The notes under the pieces are model-generated. The model had not been told where the DNA came from and ran no database searches. It was given only the letters and a program-made list of their open reading frames with translations. The position numbers and the translations under genes are program-made. A DNA stretch of 44,196 nt from Marinobacterium litorale DSM 23545 (GTDB taxonomy: Bacteria; Pseudomonadota; Gammaproteobacteria; Pseudomonadales; Balneatricaceae), in assembly GCF_000428985.1 (NCBI RefSeq), contig NZ_AUAZ01000034.1, positions 1 through 44,196 of the forward strand. Direction: 5' to 3'. This document shows positions 41,854-44,196 of the stretch, piece by piece. Position 1 is the stretch's first letter, and each line of letters opens with the position of its first letter.

Positions 41854-42498
41854 ATGACTAAATCCCGACACTTGGATGCCCTTGAAAAAGGTGAGATCAG
41901 TTTCAGTCGTGACGGCACTGACCCGCGTTTACGCCTCGAGCAATACATCGCCATGCAAGTCAAAAGTAAACGCATGGAGATGGGACTGAAGATAACTGAC
42001 GTGGCTCGGATCGCCGGATTAAGCCAGGGTATGGTCAGTAAAATCGAGAATGCTCAGGTCTCCACCAGCCTGGAAACGCTGAGTCGCCTGTGTGATGCGA
42101 TCGGGTTACCGATTTCTCAGTTGTTCAGTAACTACGACCACCCTACCGGCAGTGCGCAATTGACCAAAGCCGGCGAAGGCAAGGTCGTGGTTCGCCGGGG
42201 GACCGAAAAAGGACACGCCTACCAGCTGCTCAGCACGCAACGCGGTAAGAAATCCGGTTACGAGCCCTTCCTGATTACCATGGATGATGCCAGCGAGGTG
42301 TTCCCGACCTTCTCGCACCCGGGCCAGGAGCTTATCTATATCCTGAAAGGCGAAATACTCTACCGCCACGGTAACCAACTCTACGAGATGGGCCCCGGCG
42401 ATTCACTGGCATTCGATGCCGAGGTGCCCCATGGCCCGGAACAACTGCGCGAGGTTCCCCTGCAGCTGTTATCCGTCATCATCTACCACGATCGATAA
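41854..42498 (+). CDS. XRE-family regulator with C-terminal cupin sensor domain
   Basis: A 214-residue regulator. The helix-turn-helix spans about residues 30-90: KSKRMEMGLKITDVARIAGLSQ then GMVSKIENAQVSTSLETLSRLCDAIGLPISQLF. The cupin domain (about 130-205) has FSHPGQELIYILKGEILYRH, then YEMGPGDSLAFDAEVPHGPEQL, with the usual His/Glu metal ligands. Such regulators (PuuR/SutR-like) usually repress catabolic genes until a small ligand binds the cupin. It is divergent from dmmABC. The TTTCCT-N3-AGGAAT dyad in its own promoter and at five sigma-54 promoters in the window makes it the prime candidate for a methylamine-responsive repressor. The ligand and site assignment are inference. Confidence 0.9.
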   Translation: MTKSRHLDALEKGEISFSRDGTDPRLRLEQYIAMQVKSKRMEMGLKITDVARIAGLSQGMVSKIENAQVSTSLETLSRLCDAIGLPISQLFSNYDHPTGSAQLTKAGEGKVVVRRGTEKGHAYQLLSTQRGKKSGYEPFLITMDDASEVFPTFSHPGQELIYILKGEILYRHGNQLYEMGPGDSLAFDAEVPHGPEQLREVPLQLLSVIIYHDR

Positions 42499-42559
42499 CG
42501 GTCTGAGAGACACCCTCATCCCCGGATTGGTGTGATCACCGTTCTCACCCGAGACTCCA

Positions 42560-42584
42560 CCTGTCCCCATTTTTAGGGGACAGG
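42560..42584. terminator. Hairpin after the XRE-cupin gene
   Basis: CCTGTCCCC / GGGGACAGG perfect 9-bp stem with an ATTTTTA loop, 61 nt past the regulator stop. It has no T-run after the stem, so its strength as a terminator is uncertain. Confidence 0.55.
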
Positions 42585-42697
42585 CTCCGCGCCACGATCC
42601 CAGTACGCTTGAACCTGCCGAACATCAAAACAACATAACAACGTTGTTCAAGGCCCGCAGACGGCAGGCCTGTGCACAGGGTTAAGAGGATTTCGTG

Positions 42698-43879
42698 ATG
42701 CAGTATCATCTCAACGGTTTTAAGCCCGGTAACTATCAGATCCCCGACGCGGCTCGAGAGCCCGACACGCCGCCGCCCATTACAGCGCTCCCCGACGAGG
42801 TTGATGTATTGATTGTCGGCTGTGGTCCCGCAGGCCTGGCGTTGGCGCGCCAGCTTGCCGATTTTGCCGATATCAAAACCTGCATCGTGGAACAGAAGCC
42901 AGGACCTATGCTGTTTGGCCAGGCGGATGGCATCTCCTGCCGCACTCTGGAGATCATGGAAGCGTTCAACAGCAGCGAATTGTTGGTGAAAGAGTGCTAC
43001 CAGCTTCATCAAAACGCCTTCTGGGAACCCGACGCTGATCATCCAGAGCAGATCAAGCGAACTCACAAAGTACCCGATGCACGCCTTGGACTTTCTGAGT
43101 TTACCCACAGTGTGGTCAATCAGGCCCGCCTGCACGATATTCTGCTCGATGGCATGGCCAACTCGGTCACACACCTGGTGCCTCACTACAGTCGTCGTCT
43201 GCTGGAGCTGGATGTTGACCAAAGCCTGACCCAGAACCTGGATGCCCACCCAATCACCGCCACCTTTGAGCGCAACGATGCCTCCGAATCCGCCCACGTA
43301 GAAACGGTGAAAGCACGCTACGTAGTTGGCTGTGATGGTGCCCGCAGTGCCGTCCGCAAAAGTCTATCTATCGAGCTACAGGGCGACTCGGCCAACAAAG
43401 CCTGGGGTGTCATGGATGTGCTGGTGGTCACCGACTTCCCGGACATCCGGGTTAAAAGCTTTGTCCAGTCCCGGGACAACGGTGCCGTGATGATCATCCC
43501 CCGTGAAGGAGGCTATCTGGTCAGGCTCTATGTGGAGCTGGGCCTGCTGGAAAACAATCAGAGAGCATCGCAGCTGAACTTGAGCGCGGACGACTTGATC
43601 GCTAAAGCCCAGTCGATCATGAGCCCCTACAGCCTGGATGTGAAAGAGGTTGCCTGGTGGTCGATCTACGAGGTGGGCCAACGGGTCGCCGAACGTTTCA
43701 CTGATGTCCCGGCTGATAACCCGAGCGGACTGATTCCCCGTGCCTTTGTGGCCGGCGATGCCTGCCACACTCATAGCCCGAAAGGGGGCTGGGGCCTGAA
43801 CACCTCACTGCCCGATACCTTTAACCTGGGCTGGAAGCTGGCGGCCGTCCTGCAGGGTCGATCTCACCCCGAATTACTA
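42698..43879 (+). pseudogene. FAD-dependent aromatic monooxygenase, interrupted by IS630-type element
   Basis: The N-terminal two-thirds of a flavoprotein hydroxylase of the phenol 2-monooxygenase / 3-hydroxybenzoate 4-monooxygenase type. The FAD motif is DVLIVGCGPAGLALARQLADF (about residues 37-57). The DG motif is GCDGARSAVRKSL, and the GD motif is FVAGDACHTHSPKGGWGLN. At 43878-43879 (a TA dinucleotide) the reading frame enters foreign DNA and stops at 43910-43912 after MGSKVSEHHL. Family enzymes are usually about 600 residues with a thioredoxin-like C-terminal domain, which is missing here. GAGGA precedes ATG 42698, and an upstream GTG is less likely. The rest may lie beyond the insertion, outside the window. 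Confidence 0.85.
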
Positions 43880-44196
43880 ATGGGTTCGAAAGTAAGCGAA
43901 CATCATTTATAATGTAGGCTCCGTTCGCCAAGCTTATCGGATATTTACACACATGCGCCACGATGACGGTCGTAAACTTGATCACAAAACATTAGAAGCC
44001 ATTCGCGTTCGCGCCGTTCAACGGGTCATGGATGGCGAGAGTCCAGAAGTCGTCATCAAAGCGCTGGGGATGAGCCGAGCACGAATCTATGAATGGCTGG
44101 CTGCCTACCGCGAGGGTGGCTTTGACGCGCTCAAGGCCAAGCAGATTTCCGGTCGTCCCAAGAAACTGAGCGGTGCTCAGATCCGGGAGCTGTATA
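43880..44196 (+). mobile_element. Left end of an IS630-family element
   Basis: The monooxygenase frame breaks after a TA at 43878-43879, the target dinucleotide of IS630-type elements. A transposase gene starts 73 bases later. The right end and inverted repeat are outside the window, so the exact boundary is approximate. Confidence 0.75.
43953..44196 (+). CDS. IS630-family transposase, N-terminal part (runs off window)
   Basis: An open frame of 81 codons from ATG 43953 to the window end with no stop. The product starts MRHDDGRKLDHKTLEAIRVR. It has the paired helix-turn-helix of IS630/Tc1-like transposases: VIKALGMSRARIYEWLAAYREGGFDALK followed by SGRPKKLSGAQIRELY. The catalytic DDE domain is beyond the window, so intactness cannot be judged. 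Confidence 0.88.
   Translation, partial: MRHDDGRKLDHKTLEAIRVRAVQRVMDGESPEVVIKALGMSRARIYEWLAAYREGGFDALKAKQISGRPKKLSGAQIRELY

Noticed and set aside
1-44196. CRISPR array, tRNA or rRNA genes
   Set aside because: No regularly spaced repeats, and no cloverleaf or rRNA-like segment was recognised on either strand.

Overview
The window looks like a marine gammaproteobacterial chromosome, probably Oceanospirillales-like. That assignment is an inference from gene style and codon use, not from a marker gene. It falls into two parts that look different by eye. Positions 1 to about 12,550 are AT-richer and accessory in character. From about 12,550 to the right edge the DNA is GC-richer and holds one long methylated-amine locus. 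An IS3-like transposase tail lies at the left edge. An IS630-type element at the right edge interrupts a flavin monooxygenase gene.

Left part (1-12.5 kb). A minus-strand operon encodes a Rieske oxygenase, its PDR-type reductase, a DctP-DctQ-DctM TRAP transporter and a GntR/FCD regulator. Palindromic hairpins separate several of the genes. A LysR gene lies between this operon and a plus-strand set: a class II aldolase/decarboxylase-like protein and two SDR proteins, the first lacking the usual cofactor glycine motif. The set looks like uptake and oxygenation of an unidentified organic acid, possibly an aromatic carboxylate. A decayed, truncated modF-like ATPase pseudogene marks the boundary.

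Right part (12.5-42.5 kb). The genes make a nearly complete route from trimethylamine to ammonium and C1 units: Tmm (TMA to TMAO), Tdm (TMAO to DMA plus formaldehyde), DmmABC with DmmD (DMA to MMA), GmaS, MgsABC and MgdABCD (the N-methylglutamate pathway), then FolD and PurU for the folate-bound C1 unit. Two ammonium transporters, EutBC ethanolamine ammonia-lyase, a 55-residue membrane protein, a cupin protein and an SMR exporter are woven in. A cytosolic histidine kinase, a NarL-type response regulator and a tandem-PAS protein sit between tdm and tmm. An XRE-cupin regulator sits upstream of dmmABC.

Regulation. The main new pattern is that five promoters (amtB1, purU/NMG operon, dmmD, amt2, dmmABC) each show a sigma-54 -24/-12 element (GG-N10-GC). 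Each is followed within 0-2 nt by a dyad of the form TTTCCY-N3-AGGAAW, of varying quality. The same dyad overlaps the -10 of the XRE-cupin regulator's own sigma-70-like promoter. This suggests nitrogen control through NtrC/sigma-54, gated by a substrate-sensing XRE-cupin repressor. No tRNA, rRNA or CRISPR array was seen.
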